A DNA stretch of 64,000 nucleotides from Extensimonas soli (GCF_029211265.1 NZ_JARGEL010000024.1:62001-126000); one strand, 5' to 3'. Positions 18,228 through 25,736 are shown, counted from the first letter of the stretch. The notes: generated from the sequence alone by a model not told the origin. Translations and numbers: made by a program.

Positions 18228-19307
18228 TCATCCAGCATGCGGCGCGCTGGCCCGGGCCTCGTACCAGCCGCGGCTGCGGTTCACCACACGCACCACGAGC
18301 AGCATCACCGGCACTTCGATCAGCACGCCCACCACGGTGGCCAAGGCCGCGCCCGAGTCGAAGCCGAACAGGCTGATGGCCGTGGCCACGGCGAGCTCGA
18401 AGAAGTTGGATGCGCCGATCAGCGCCGACGGACACGCGATGCTGTGCCGCTCGCCCACGGCGCGGTTGAGCAGGTAGGCCAGCGCGGAATTGAAGAACAC
18501 CTGGATCAAAATGGGCACGGCCAGCAGCGCGATCACGAGCGGCTGGCGCAAAATGGCCTGGCCCTGAAAGGCGAACAGCAGCACCAGCGTGAGCAGCAGC
18601 GCGGCCATGGACCCAGGCCCTGTGCGCGCCAGCGCCGCGTCCAGCAGGCCACGCGCCAGCAGCGCGCGGCGCGCGGCCTGCGCGATGGCGAGCGGCAGCA
18701 CGATATAGAGCAGCACCGACACCAGCAGCGTGCTCCAGGGCACGGCGATGGCCGACACGCCCAGCAACAAAGCCACCAGCGGCGCAAAGGCCAGCACCAT
18801 GATGCCGTCGTTGAGCGCCACCTGCGAGAGCGTGAACAGCGGGTCGCCGCCGCTGAGCCGGCTCCAGACGAACACCATGGCCGTGCACGGCGCCGCGGCA
18901 AGCAGGATCAGGCCGGCGATGTAGCTGTCGATCTGCTCTGCGGGCAGCATGGGCGCGAACAGGTGGCGCAAAAACAGCCAGCCCAGAAAAGCCATGCTGA
19001 AGGGCTTGACCAGCCAGTTGACGAACAGCGTCACCCCTATGCCGCGCAGGTGCTGGCGCAACTCGCTCAGCGCGGCAAAGTCCACCTTCATGAGCATGGG
19101 CACGATCATCACCCAGATCAGCAGGCCCACGGGCAGGTTGACCTGCGCCACCTCGAGGCGCGCGAGCGCCTGGAACGCGCCGGGCTGCCACTGCCCGAGC
19201 GCGATGCCCACGGCAATGCACACCAGCACCCAGAGCGTGAGGTAGCGCTCGAACACGCCCATGGCGGCGGGCGGCGCGGCCGCGCTCGTTGCGCAGGGCT
19301 GGCTCAT
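18228..19307 (-). CDS. arsB: ACR3-family arsenite efflux pump
   Basis: 359 aa, about ten hydrophobic helices, typical ACR3 length. Conserved ACR3 signatures are present: WVMIVPMLMKVDF, the thiolate Cys helix LLAAAPCTAMVFVWS, LNDGIMV, and the final GASNFFELAVATAISLFG. It exports As(III), driven by proton-motive force, across the inner membrane. It overlaps arsC by 4 bp (ATGA), so pump and reductase are co-translated. The gene name is sometimes written acr3. Confidence 0.95.
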   Translation of the reverse strand: MSQPCATSAAAPPAAMGVFERYLTLWVLVCIAVGIALGQWQPGAFQALARLEVAQVNLPVGLLIWVMIVPMLMKVDFAALSELRQHLRGIGVTLFVNWLVKPFSMAFLGWLFLRHLFAPMLPAEQIDSYIAGLILLAAAPCTAMVFVWSRLSGGDPLFTLSQVALNDGIMVLAFAPLVALLLGVSAIAVPWSTLLVSVLLYIVLPLAIAQAARRALLARGLLDAALARTGPGSMAALLLTLVLLFAFQGQAILRQPLVIALLAVPILIQVFFNSALAYLLNRAVGERHSIACPSALIGASNFFELAVATAISLFGFDSGAALATVVGVLIEVPVMLLVVRVVNRSRGWYEARASAPHAG

Positions 19308-19822
19308 GCTGCGGCCTGCGGCGCGGCGCCGGTGTGCCCGATGCGGTCAAGCTCGCGCTGCAGCGAGAGCGCGTCGAGCTTGTCGAGCGGCAGGCTCAAA
19401 AACAGCGCGATGCGCCGGTGCAGCAGGCGAAAAGCCTCGGCGAAGGCGCGGCGCTTGTCTTCTGCGCTGCCCTCCACCGCCGCCGGGTCGGGGATGCCCC
19501 AGTGCGCCGACACGGGCTGGCCCGGCCAGAGCGGACAGACCTCGCCCGCGGCGTTGTCGCACACGGTGAAGACGAAGTCCAGCTGCGGGGCGCCGGGTTG
19601 CGCAAACTCATCCCAGCTCTTGCTGCGCAGGCCCTGCACCGGCAGGCGCTGGCGCTCGAGCAGCTCGAGCGCATAGGGGTTGACTTGGCCCGCAGGGTGG
19701 CTGCCCGCGCTGTAGGCACGAAAGCGCCCCTGGCCCATGTGGTTCAGGATGGCCTCGGCCATGATGCTGCGCGCCGAATTGCCCGTGCAGAGAAACAGCA
19801 CGTGATAGACCTTGTCGCTCAT
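19304..19822 (-). CDS. arsC: Arsenate reductase, LMW-phosphatase type
   Basis: 172 aa. The P-loop CTGNSARS (Cys-x5-Arg) near the N terminus and the DPAAVEG segment place it in the low-molecular-weight tyrosine-phosphatase branch of arsenate reductases, which use thioredoxin or a glutathione/mycothiol system rather than the ArsC of plasmid R773. A second Cys (FVFTVCDNA, then VCPLWPG) is in the position used for the reducing cascade. It converts As(V) to As(III) for export by the coupled pump gene. A ~200-bp gap with a hairpin separates it from arsR. Confidence 0.93.
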   Translation of the reverse strand: MSDKVYHVLFLCTGNSARSIMAEAILNHMGQGRFRAYSAGSHPAGQVNPYALELLERQRLPVQGLRSKSWDEFAQPGAPQLDFVFTVCDNAAGEVCPLWPGQPVSAHWGIPDPAAVEGSAEDKRRAFAEAFRLLHRRIALFLSLPLDKLDALSLQRELDRIGHTGAAPQAAA

Positions 19823-19970
19823 TGCAAACTCCTTGGGTGGGGGGAAAGGGAACAGAACGGGGAAAAGAGCGCCACGCCGAGAACTTCCAAAAAAAGAGCT
19901 GCCAGCGCAGGTTCCATCAGCGCTTGAGCCCGATTTTGCTTGTATTTCTTCGCCCTGCTGCCTGCAGATG

Positions 19971-20020
19971 GGCTCAGAGGCTGAGAGTTTTTCGACCGTG
20001 GACGAAAGACTCTCAGCCTC
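19971..20020. terminator. Hairpin abutting the arsR stop, shares a 17-bp word with 53840-53856
   Basis: 19977-19988 pairs perfectly with 20009-20020, and an inner TTTCG/CGAAA stem extends it. There is no T-run. It lies directly after the arsR stop codon, between arsR and arsC, so it could attenuate or protect the upstream transcript. The 17-base word at 19971-19987 recurs after another minus-strand gene at 53840-53856. Confidence 0.5.
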
Positions 20021-20374
20021 TCAGCTGCCGGACGCCTGCGCGCAGTCGATGCAGTCCGCGGCGGCGTCCAGCTCTGCGCACTGCGCGGGCTGGCCCGCGC
20101 AGCATTCGGCCGTGAGGTAATGGATCAGCTCCTGCATCAGTGCAATGTTGGCGCGGTAGCGCTGAAAGCGCCCCTCCTGCGCGACGGTCAGCAGCCCGGC
20201 CTGCATGAGCGCCTTGAGGTGGAAGGACAGATTGGTCGCGGGCAATTCGAGCGCGACGGCGATCTCGCCCGCCACGAGCCCCGCCGGGCCCTGGCGCACG
20301 AGCAAGCGGAACACGTCCAGGCGCACGCCCGAGGCGAGCGATTCGAACACGGTGATGGCAGTGGTCTTTTCCAT
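20021..20374 (-). CDS. arsR: ArsR-family arsenite-responsive repressor
   Basis: 117 aa from the ATG at 20374 (a TTG five codons upstream is possible). A winged-helix domain spans ~residues 8-85 with recognition helix region LPATNLSFHLKALMQAGLL. There is no ELCVCDL site in helix alpha3. Instead, C-terminal cysteines at 91, 92 and 99, with more at 108 and 111, form a cluster like the C-terminal As(III) sites of Acidithiobacillus-type ArsR. Arsenite binding should release it from the operator just upstream (20384-20401), derepressing arsR-arsC-arsB. Confidence 0.92.
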   Translation of the reverse strand: MEKTTAITVFESLASGVRLDVFRLLVRQGPAGLVAGEIAVALELPATNLSFHLKALMQAGLLTVAQEGRFQRYRANIALMQELIHYLTAECCAGQPAQCAELDAAADCIDCAQASGS

Positions 20375-20383
20375 GCCGCAATT

Positions 20384-20401
20384 ATTCAACGATTATTGAA
20401 T
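20384..20401. promoter_or_regulatory. Probable ArsR operator
   Basis: Inverted repeat ATTCAA / TTGAAT (20384-20389 and 20396-20401) with a 6-nt AT-rich spacer, about ten bases upstream of the arsR start. Position and form fit an autoregulatory ArsR site. Confidence 0.6.
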
Positions 20402-20464
20402 CATTGCAATGACATGCCCTTGCAGCCATGCAAGCCGGTTTACTGGCATTTTGCTATCATGAAG

Positions 20465-20508
20465 TTAGCTATTTACGCTTTCCAAGCAAGCACTGGATGC
20501 CATTTTCA
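20465..20508 (+). repeat. Dispersed ~44-nt motif, copy B
   Basis: Begins TTAGCTATTTACGCTT and ends GATGCCATTTTCA; same length and boundaries as the copy at 6625-6668. It lies between the divergent arsR promoter and the 3' end of the glycosyltransferase gene. Confidence 0.6.
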
Positions 20509-20546
20509 GCACTCTATTTTTGCAATCAAAAAGAGAGCAAAAAATC

Positions 20547-21611
20547 TCAAACCTGCGGCTTGCCCTCCACGCCACGCACCGCCCTGCCCTGCGCAGCGGC
20601 CGGCAAGGCGTCCGGCGCGGCGGGCACCAACACGTCGAGCAGCTGCTCGGCAATGCCGCGCCAGGTGTGGGATTCGACGGCGGCGCGCACCTTGCGGCGG
20701 TCCAGCTGCAAGGCGGCCAGGCAGGCTGCGCGCAAGTCCTCCGACAGCACGCCGGTCACGCCCGGCTGCACGACGTTGACCGGGCCCGTAACCGGAAAGG
20801 CTGCCACCGGCGTGCCGCAGGCGTTGGCTTCGAGCAACACCAGGCCGAAGGTGTCGGTGCGGCTCGGAAACACGAACACGTCGGCCGCGTCGTAATACGG
20901 CGCGAGCGCCTCGTGCGCAATGCCGCCGAGCCAGACCACGTCGGGAAAGCGCGCGCGTAGCCGACCCAGCGCCGGGCCGTCGCCGGCCACCACCTTGGTG
21001 CCCGGCAGGTCCAGCTCCAGAAAAGCCGCCAGATTCTTTTCGGGGGCGACGCGGCCCACGTTGAGCCAGATCGGGCGCGGGAAGTGCAGAGCGTCGCGCC
21101 GGCCGGGGTGAAAGCGCTCGTCATCGACGCCGCGCGCCCACACCTGCAGGCGCGCAAACCCCGCCGCGGCGAGCTCGTCTGCCATGGCCTGCGTAGGCAC
21201 CAGGATGCGCTGCGAGGGCTTGTGGAAGTAGCGCAGCACCGCGTAGGTGAGCGCAGCGGGGATGCGCATGCGCTCGGCCAGATACTCGGGAAAGCGCGTG
21301 TGGTACGAGGTCGTGAAGCGCCAGCCGCGCGCGAGCGCATGCCGGCGCGCGGCCCAGCCCAGCGGCCCCTCGGTGGCGATGTGCAGCGCGTCGGGCGGCG
21401 ACTCGCCGAGGGCACGTGCCACGACGGCGCGCGCATTCAGCGCCAGGCGCAACTCCGGCTCGGACGGCGCCGGCACCGTGCGCGCCCCCGAGGGTTCGAT
21501 CACCCGCACCTGATGGCCGAGCGCGCTCAGCTCGCGCACCATGTAGGTCCAGGTATGCACCACGCCATTGACTTGCGGATGCCAGGCGTCGGTCACGAGC
21601 ACGATTTGCAT
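20547..21611 (-). CDS. Family 4 glycosyltransferase (mannosyltransferase MgtA/PimB-like)
   Basis: 354 aa. The N terminus has the GT4 acceptor-domain pattern VLVTDAWHPQVNGVVHT. YHTRFPEYLAERM, VPTQAMADEL and VWARGVDDERFHPG follow, then the donor-binding lobe: NVGRVAPEKN, FVFPSRTDTFGLVLLEANACGTPV (an E-x7-E site). This is the signature of GDP-mannose-dependent alpha-mannosyltransferases acting on glycolipids. Cytosolic or membrane-associated. Stand-alone gene, divergent from the trpB-like gene. Confidence 0.88.
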   Translation of the reverse strand: MQIVLVTDAWHPQVNGVVHTWTYMVRELSALGHQVRVIEPSGARTVPAPSEPELRLALNARAVVARALGESPPDALHIATEGPLGWAARRHALARGWRFTTSYHTRFPEYLAERMRIPAALTYAVLRYFHKPSQRILVPTQAMADELAAAGFARLQVWARGVDDERFHPGRRDALHFPRPIWLNVGRVAPEKNLAAFLELDLPGTKVVAGDGPALGRLRARFPDVVWLGGIAHEALAPYYDAADVFVFPSRTDTFGLVLLEANACGTPVAAFPVTGPVNVVQPGVTGVLSEDLRAACLAALQLDRRKVRAAVESHTWRGIAEQLLDVLVPAAPDALPAAAQGRAVRGVEGKPQV

Positions 21612-21755
21612 GGGAATGGGGGTAGGAAGAGCCGGTCTCAGGGGCGGCACTTTGCGCACGCAGCATGACAAGGCAAAGTCAGTTTTTTCGGCGGATGGGC
21701 GGCGCCCGCAGGCAAAATCCGGGGCTCCTACCTTGACCTTCCAGGAGACACGCGC

Positions 21756-23282
21756 ATGAGTTCCGACACCAAATACCTGCTGCAGGAAAGCCAGATGCCC
21801 AAGTTCTGGTACAACATCCAGGCCGATCTGCCAGCGCCGCTGCCGCTGGTGCTGCACCCCGTGACCATGCAGCCCATCGCGCCCGACGACCTGGCGCCGC
21901 TCTTCCCCATGAGCCTGATCGAGCAGGAGGTGAGCACCGCGCGCGAGGTCGAAATCCCCGAGCCCGTGCGCGAGGTGTTTCGCCTGTGGCGCCCCGCGCC
22001 GCTGTACCGCGCGCACCGGCTCGAAAAAGCGCTAGTGTAGTGTTCGATGCTTGATGCGACAAATAAAACCGATGGATTTTTGGTCTGGGCAAGGCGCAAA
22101 CCGCAGCGATACCGGGTGGTATCGCGAGGATTTGCAACGCGGCCCGGGCCGAAAAGACGCGGTTTTATGTCGCAGATAGCGTCGAACACTACACTAGGCA
22201 CGCCCGCCAAAATTTTCTACAAATACGAGGGCGTGAGCCCCGCTGGCAGCCACAAACCCAACACCGCGATCCCGCAAGCCTGGTACAACGCGCAGGCCGG
22301 CGTGCGCCGCCTCACCACCGAAACCGGCGCGGGCCAATGGGGCACCTCGCTCGCGTTTGCGGGGCAGCTCTTCGGGCTCGACGTGCAGGTGTTCCAGGTG
22401 CGCGTGAGCTACGACCAAAAACCCTACCGCCGCGCCGTCATGGAAACCTACGGCGCGCGCTGCATCGCCTCACCCAGCACGGAAACCGCATACGGCCGCC
22501 GCATCCTGGCCGAGCGGCCCGACCATCCGGGCAGCCTCGGCATCGCCATCAGCGAGGCCGTGGAAATCGCCGCCCAGCGCGACGACACCAAATACGCACT
22601 GGGCTCGGTGCTCAACCACGTGCTGCTGCACCAGACCATCATCGGCCTCGAAGCCATGGAACAGATGCAAATGGCCGACACCTGGCCCGACGTGGTCGTG
22701 GCCTGCACCGGCGGCGGCAGCAATTTTGCCGGCATTGCCTTCCCGTTCATAGGCCACGGTCTGCGCGGCGGCCCCAAGCCGCGCATCGTGGCCGTCGAGC
22801 CCGCCGCCTGCCCCAGCCTCACGCGCGGCAAATACGCCTACGACTACGGCGACACCGCGCGCCTCACGCCCTTGACCAAGATGCACACGCTGGGCAGCAC
22901 CTTCACGCCGCCAGGCTTTCACGCCGGCGGCCTGCGCTACCACGGCATGGCGCCGCTCGTGAGCCACGTCAAGGAGCTGGGCCTGATGGAAGCCGTGGCC
23001 TACACCCAGGTGGACTGCTTTGCCGCGGGCGTGCAGTTTGCGCGCGCCGAAGGCATCGTGCCCGCCCCCGAAGCCAACCACGCCGTCAAGGGCGCGATCG
23101 AAGAGGCGCTGCGTTGCAAGCGCGAGGGCAAGGCCGAAACCATCCTCTTCAACCTCAGCGGCCACGGCCACTTCGACATGGCGGCCTACCAGGCCTACTT
23201 CGCCGGCCAACTCAAGGACGAAGCCTACGACGAGCGCGAGCTCGCGCAGGCGCTGTCGGGGCTGCCGGCGGTGGGGGCATAG
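21756..23282 (+). pseudogene. trpB: TrpB2-type tryptophan synthase beta chain, interrupted by a MITE
   Basis: Without the insertion this would be a 454-aa TrpB2 (the longer, archaeal-type beta chain). Codons for residues 1-94 run to LEKAL, then a 162-bp MITE begins, then GTPAKIFYKYEGVSPAGSHKPNTA (PLP lysine in GSHKPNTA) and the rest to the stop, including CTGGGSNFAG (phosphate loop). Removing one CTAG copy and the element restores LEKAL-GTPAK exactly. The insertion is 54 codons, so frame is kept, but a TAG at 22038-22040 stops translation after residue 95. A restart at ATG 22047 inside the MITE could give a 411-aa protein lacking the N-terminal domain. A good Shine-Dalgarno precedes the ATG at 21756. 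Confidence 0.88.
22032..22197. mobile_element. MITE copy 2, inserted in trpB
   Basis: Bounded by CTAG at 22032-22035 and 22194-22197, with terminal inverted repeats CTAGTGTAGTGTTCGA / TCGAACACTACACTAG perfect over 16 bp. It differs from the copy at 3818-3983 at two of 166 positions, implying recent movement. The repeated CTAG (or central TA) is the target duplication; the empty site can be reconstructed from the TrpB2 protein frame. Confidence 0.93.
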
Positions 23283-23285
23283 GAA

Positions 23286-23798
23286 ATGATCACATCGCCT
23301 GCCCCACTGCTCACGCCAGAAGTCGTCGAGTCGGCAAGCCACAGCGTCCTGTGCTGGCTCGCAACGGTGGATGCTTCTGGGCAACCCAATGTTTCGCCCA
23401 AGGAAATTTTCGCGATTTCTGACGGCTTGCACCTGGTCATCGCAAACATCGCTTCGCCCACGAGTGTGCGCAACATCAGCGTGAATGCCCTCGTGTGCGT
23501 GAGCTTCATCGATGTCTTCGCGCAAAAGGGGTTCAAGGTGATGGGCACCGCGCGCAACATCCCTCGCAACGAACCGGCATATGCAGAATGGGCGCAATCC
23601 CTACAGATAAAGGCGGGCCCGCGGTTTCCGATACACAGCGTCATCGTGGTGAAGGCCCAGACGGTGGAGCCGATAGTCGCACCCAGCTATCGGCTGTATC
23701 CGGATACAACGACAAAGCAGTCGCAAATTGAAGCTGCTTTGCGTACCTATGGCGTGGCGCCTGACGAGGCAGTTTGGCCGCTGCGAAGAAGTCCATGA
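23286..23798 (+). CDS. Pyridoxamine 5'-phosphate oxidase-fold protein
   Basis: 170 aa. The N-terminal half matches the split-barrel flavin-binding fold: CWLATVDASGQPNVSPKEI, then VIANIASPTSVRNI and a conserved VCVSFIDVF-type strand, with KVMGTARNI following. Small stand-alone members bind FMN, F420 or haem, and substrates are usually unknown. It starts 3 bp after the trpB-like stop, so it was probably co-transcribed with that gene. The MITE may therefore have polar effects on it. A short hairpin (GTCCATG/CATGGAC) follows the stop. Confidence 0.8.
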   Translation: MITSPAPLLTPEVVESASHSVLCWLATVDASGQPNVSPKEIFAISDGLHLVIANIASPTSVRNISVNALVCVSFIDVFAQKGFKVMGTARNIPRNEPAYAEWAQSLQIKAGPRFPIHSVIVVKAQTVEPIVAPSYRLYPDTTTKQSQIEAALRTYGVAPDEAVWPLRRSP

Positions 23799-23828
23799 CG
23801 GTACCATGGACGCCGAAGCAGCGGCCAG

Positions 23829-23882
23829 AATGACCGTCAGCCGTCCGCCAGTGCCCGCGTAGGTGCGAAGCAACGCCCAATG
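23829..23882. repeat. 54-bp dispersed repeat, copy 2
   Basis: Matches 11290-11343 with four mismatches. It marks the left boundary of the accessory island and runs into the attC-like structure at 23875. Confidence 0.75.
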
Positions 23883-23985
23883 AACACGGGGTTAAGGTAA
23901 GCGACCGCCGGAGCCCGAAGGGCGGAGAGCGGAAGGAATCCGCAAACGCAGCGTGCCGACGGTCCAGTTAACCGATGGGTTGGGC
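23875..23985 (-). other. attC-like palindromic structure downstream of higA
   Basis: Read on the minus strand, the order is GCCCAAC (fits RYYYAAC), 5-nt spacer, GGTTAA, a ~70-nt partly palindromic centre with GACCG/CGGTC arms, TTAACC, 8-nt spacer, ATTGGGC. That is the R''-L''-L'-R' layout of an integron attC site, except that the last box has A instead of the conserved G of GTTRRRY. It lies immediately after the last gene of the island, where an attC would be. No integrase is in the window, so this is only a structural resemblance. Confidence 0.35.
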
Positions 23986-23986
23986 A

Positions 23987-24304
23987 TCAGGCGGACTTGT
24001 GCGGGACCAAGCGCACTTGAAGCTCACACCCCACAGCCTGCGCATATTTTTTTAGCGTTGCGAGCGAGGGCGCATGCTTTCCGGCCGACTCAAGGCGCGA
24101 TATGGCGCTCTTGGTCGTACCCATACGCTCGGCGACGGCATCTTGCGTTAGACCCGCACGGGCGCGAGCCGTGAGCATTTGATTTGCGACTTGATACTCA
24201 ACGGCAAGAGCGTCGTACTCTTCGACAAAACCCTGGCGCTTTGCAGCCTTGGCAAGGAATTCCTTGTGATTGTGCCTGACAGGCTTGAATTTCAATTCAG
24301 GCAT
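23987..24304 (-). CDS. XRE-family antitoxin (HigA-type)
   Basis: 105 aa. An N-terminal arm precedes an HTH_3 domain (GLTQDAVAERMGTTKSAISRLESAGKHAP). A perfect AAGGAGGT Shine-Dalgarno lies inside the end of the upstream toxin reading frame, whose stop is one base before this ATG. This toxin-first order is typical of higBA/relBE-like modules. It should bind toxin and its own promoter. The cognate toxin gene is frameshifted, so the antitoxin may now be an orphan regulator. Confidence 0.85.
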   Translation of the reverse strand: MPELKFKPVRHNHKEFLAKAAKRQGFVEEYDALAVEYQVANQMLTARARAGLTQDAVAERMGTTKSAISRLESAGKHAPSLATLKKYAQAVGCELQVRLVPHKSA

Positions 24305-24305
24305 T

Positions 24306-24622
24306 TCATACCTCCTTCATGCGCTTGCGCGCCAGTTTCAGTTCTCGGTCGGGTGTTTGCCGTGACTTCTTGTTGAAGGCATGAAGCACGACGACCCGTT
24401 TGCCAACGAGAAAGCAGTAGAACGCTCGACCGATGCCCGAGCGGCCTTTCGGCCGAAGCTCGAACAAGCCATCTCCGAAGGCCGCGAGTGCGGGAGGCGG
24501 AGACTTGGCCCGTGTTCAATGAGAAGTTCGACCAGGCGCGCATAGTCAGCAAGGACATCGACGGGCCACGACTCGATCTCATGGAGCACGCGCTCGTGGA
24601 AGTACTCGATCTCGTAGGGCAT
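24306..24622 (-). pseudogene. HigB/Gp49-type toxin with a 1-nt deletion
   Basis: The gene starts at ATG 24622 (MPYEIEYFHERVLHEIESWP) and reads normally to about residue 48 (LPHSRP). After this the original frame gives nonsense. Dropping one base near 24480 restores the family sequence: GDGLFELRPKG, GIGRAFYCFLVGKRVVVLHAF, KKSRQTPDRELKLARKRM, and a stop at 24306. The full gene would be 105 codons plus stop. The family (phage Gp49-like, HigB/RelE fold) cleaves mRNA on the ribosome. A single lost base (or a sequencing error) thus inactivates the toxin while the antitoxin remains intact. Confidence 0.8.
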
Positions 24623-24746
24623 GCGCCAATGTTAGCAAATATGCAAACTTCCTGCCATGAGCGCTGCCCCAGCACGGCCGCGCGCAATGACTGGAGAGAA
24701 AGTGCACAACTGTGCTGCGTCGCGGCACTCAGACGACGCTTGTCTT

Positions 24747-25121
24747 TCACCCGCGCGTGCGATGCCACCGCGTTATCGCCCTTATCTCGGGCAGTTCAAA
24801 TGCGCGCAAGGCCCCTTCACCCGCGCGGGTGATGCCGCCCCAGTAATTCCATCTGCTGGGGCGCGCAACAGCCAGGATGAGCAGCGTGCCGTCGCTCTGC
24901 GATCGATACGATAGCGAGAACGGAAACCCCGCGACCTGGACGCGGCGCGTATCCGCGACCGAGGGCTCGCCGGACCGTGGGAAGGCGAGCACTCTTCCCG
25001 CAGCCTGCTCCACTGCATGAGCGAACTTGGCCCCAAGGCCGGGCCTTGCCTCCTCGTACAAAGCCACCGCCGACAAAAATTCTCGGCGGGCTTCAGGGAT
25101 GAACTGCAGCCTGCTGCTCAT
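24747..25121 (-). CDS. RelE/ParE-family toxin-like protein
   Basis: 124 aa. The ParE pattern is clear: FIPEARREFLSAVALYEEARPGLGAKF, FPRSGEP, RRVQVAGFPFSLSYRSQ, LLILAVARPSRWNYW. Family members are usually ~95-100 aa; here a ~27-residue tail follows. The tail DNA contains a ~24-bp direct repeat of the segment encoding GGITRAGE, so it looks like a local duplication. The start overlaps the stop of the upstream unknown gene by 4 bp (ATGA). No classical antitoxin lies next to it; the upstream product occupies the antitoxin position. Predicted to act on gyrase or ribosome-bound mRNA, but activity is not established. Confidence 0.75.
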   Translation of the reverse strand: MSSRLQFIPEARREFLSAVALYEEARPGLGAKFAHAVEQAAGRVLAFPRSGEPSVADTRRVQVAGFPFSLSYRSQSDGTLLILAVARPSRWNYWGGITRAGEGALRAFELPEIRAITRWHRTRG

Positions 25122-25732
25122 TGGGCAATCCTCCTGGCCAAGGCAAACACCTCGTCTGCGGGGCAGGAGGACACTTTGCCCGCGTCATAGGCTGCCGCAC
25201 GCTTTGTCACTGCCCTTTCCCCTTCGGCATCCAGGCCGCCACCAAAGGAAGAATTCTGGCGATCGAGCAGCAATTTGGAAAAATGGACGGCAAAGGTGTC
25301 GTCTGGGCGCTGACCGAAAAACGGCGACTTCACGCGCCACCCATTGACCAGCGCATGTTCCGGCTCTTCCATCTCGAAGACGGCGCCCGGGTGCTGAACC
25401 AAGAGGCTACGAAGCCAGACGGCATAACTATCCGAAGGGCCTTGCGCTTCCTGCATCAGTTCCGGGAATGCCTTGAGCAACTTGGTCGCAACGACCCTGG
25501 AGTTCTTGCCGGTGGCAATGCTCTGCCCCGGTAGCGAATACAAGAACGTGCCAGGCGCGTCGTCAGGGTTGAAGCCGTCAGAAGCAAAAAGCCTGTGGCG
25601 CCAAGCGCTGATACCGTCCTTCACATAGCACAGAATGCGCAGGCGCCCGTAGCCCGCACCATGCAGCCGCGACACTGCTGCAACGATGGTGAATGCGTGG
25701 CGTTTGGCATTCATTGGGCAATTGGGATTCAT
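25118..25732 (-). CDS. Unknown protein in a nuclease/RelE-like operon
   Basis: 204 aa from the ATG at 25732, or 198 aa from the in-frame ATG at 25714; neither has a clear Shine-Dalgarno, suggesting translational coupling to the gene ending 4 bp upstream. The 3' end overlaps the ParE-like gene. I do not recognise a family. Visible features: a basic N terminus (AVSRLHGAGYGRLRILCYV), W-R in SAWRHRLF, an acidic/Pro region NPDDAPG, a helix-rich centre (VVATKLLKAFPELMQEA), and a C-terminal part with two Cys-free helices. No signal peptide or membrane segment. Context suggests an antitoxin or a subunit of an accessory defence-type operon. Confidence 0.6.
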   Translation of the reverse strand: MNPNCPMNAKRHAFTIVAAVSRLHGAGYGRLRILCYVKDGISAWRHRLFASDGFNPDDAPGTFLYSLPGQSIATGKNSRVVATKLLKAFPELMQEAQGPSDSYAVWLRSLLVQHPGAVFEMEEPEHALVNGWRVKSPFFGQRPDDTFAVHFSKLLLDRQNSSFGGGLDAEGERAVTKRAAAYDAGKVSSCPADEVFALARRIAQ

Positions 25733-25736
25733 GGGG

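Noticed and set aside
23799-23828. Hairpin after the PNPOx-fold gene as an intrinsic terminator
   Set aside because: Short 7-bp stem without a T-run; not strong enough to list separately.
24623-24746. Gap between the toxin fragment and the ParE-like gene examined for a second attC
   Set aside because: No paired RYYYAAC/GTTRRRY boxes or palindromic centre.
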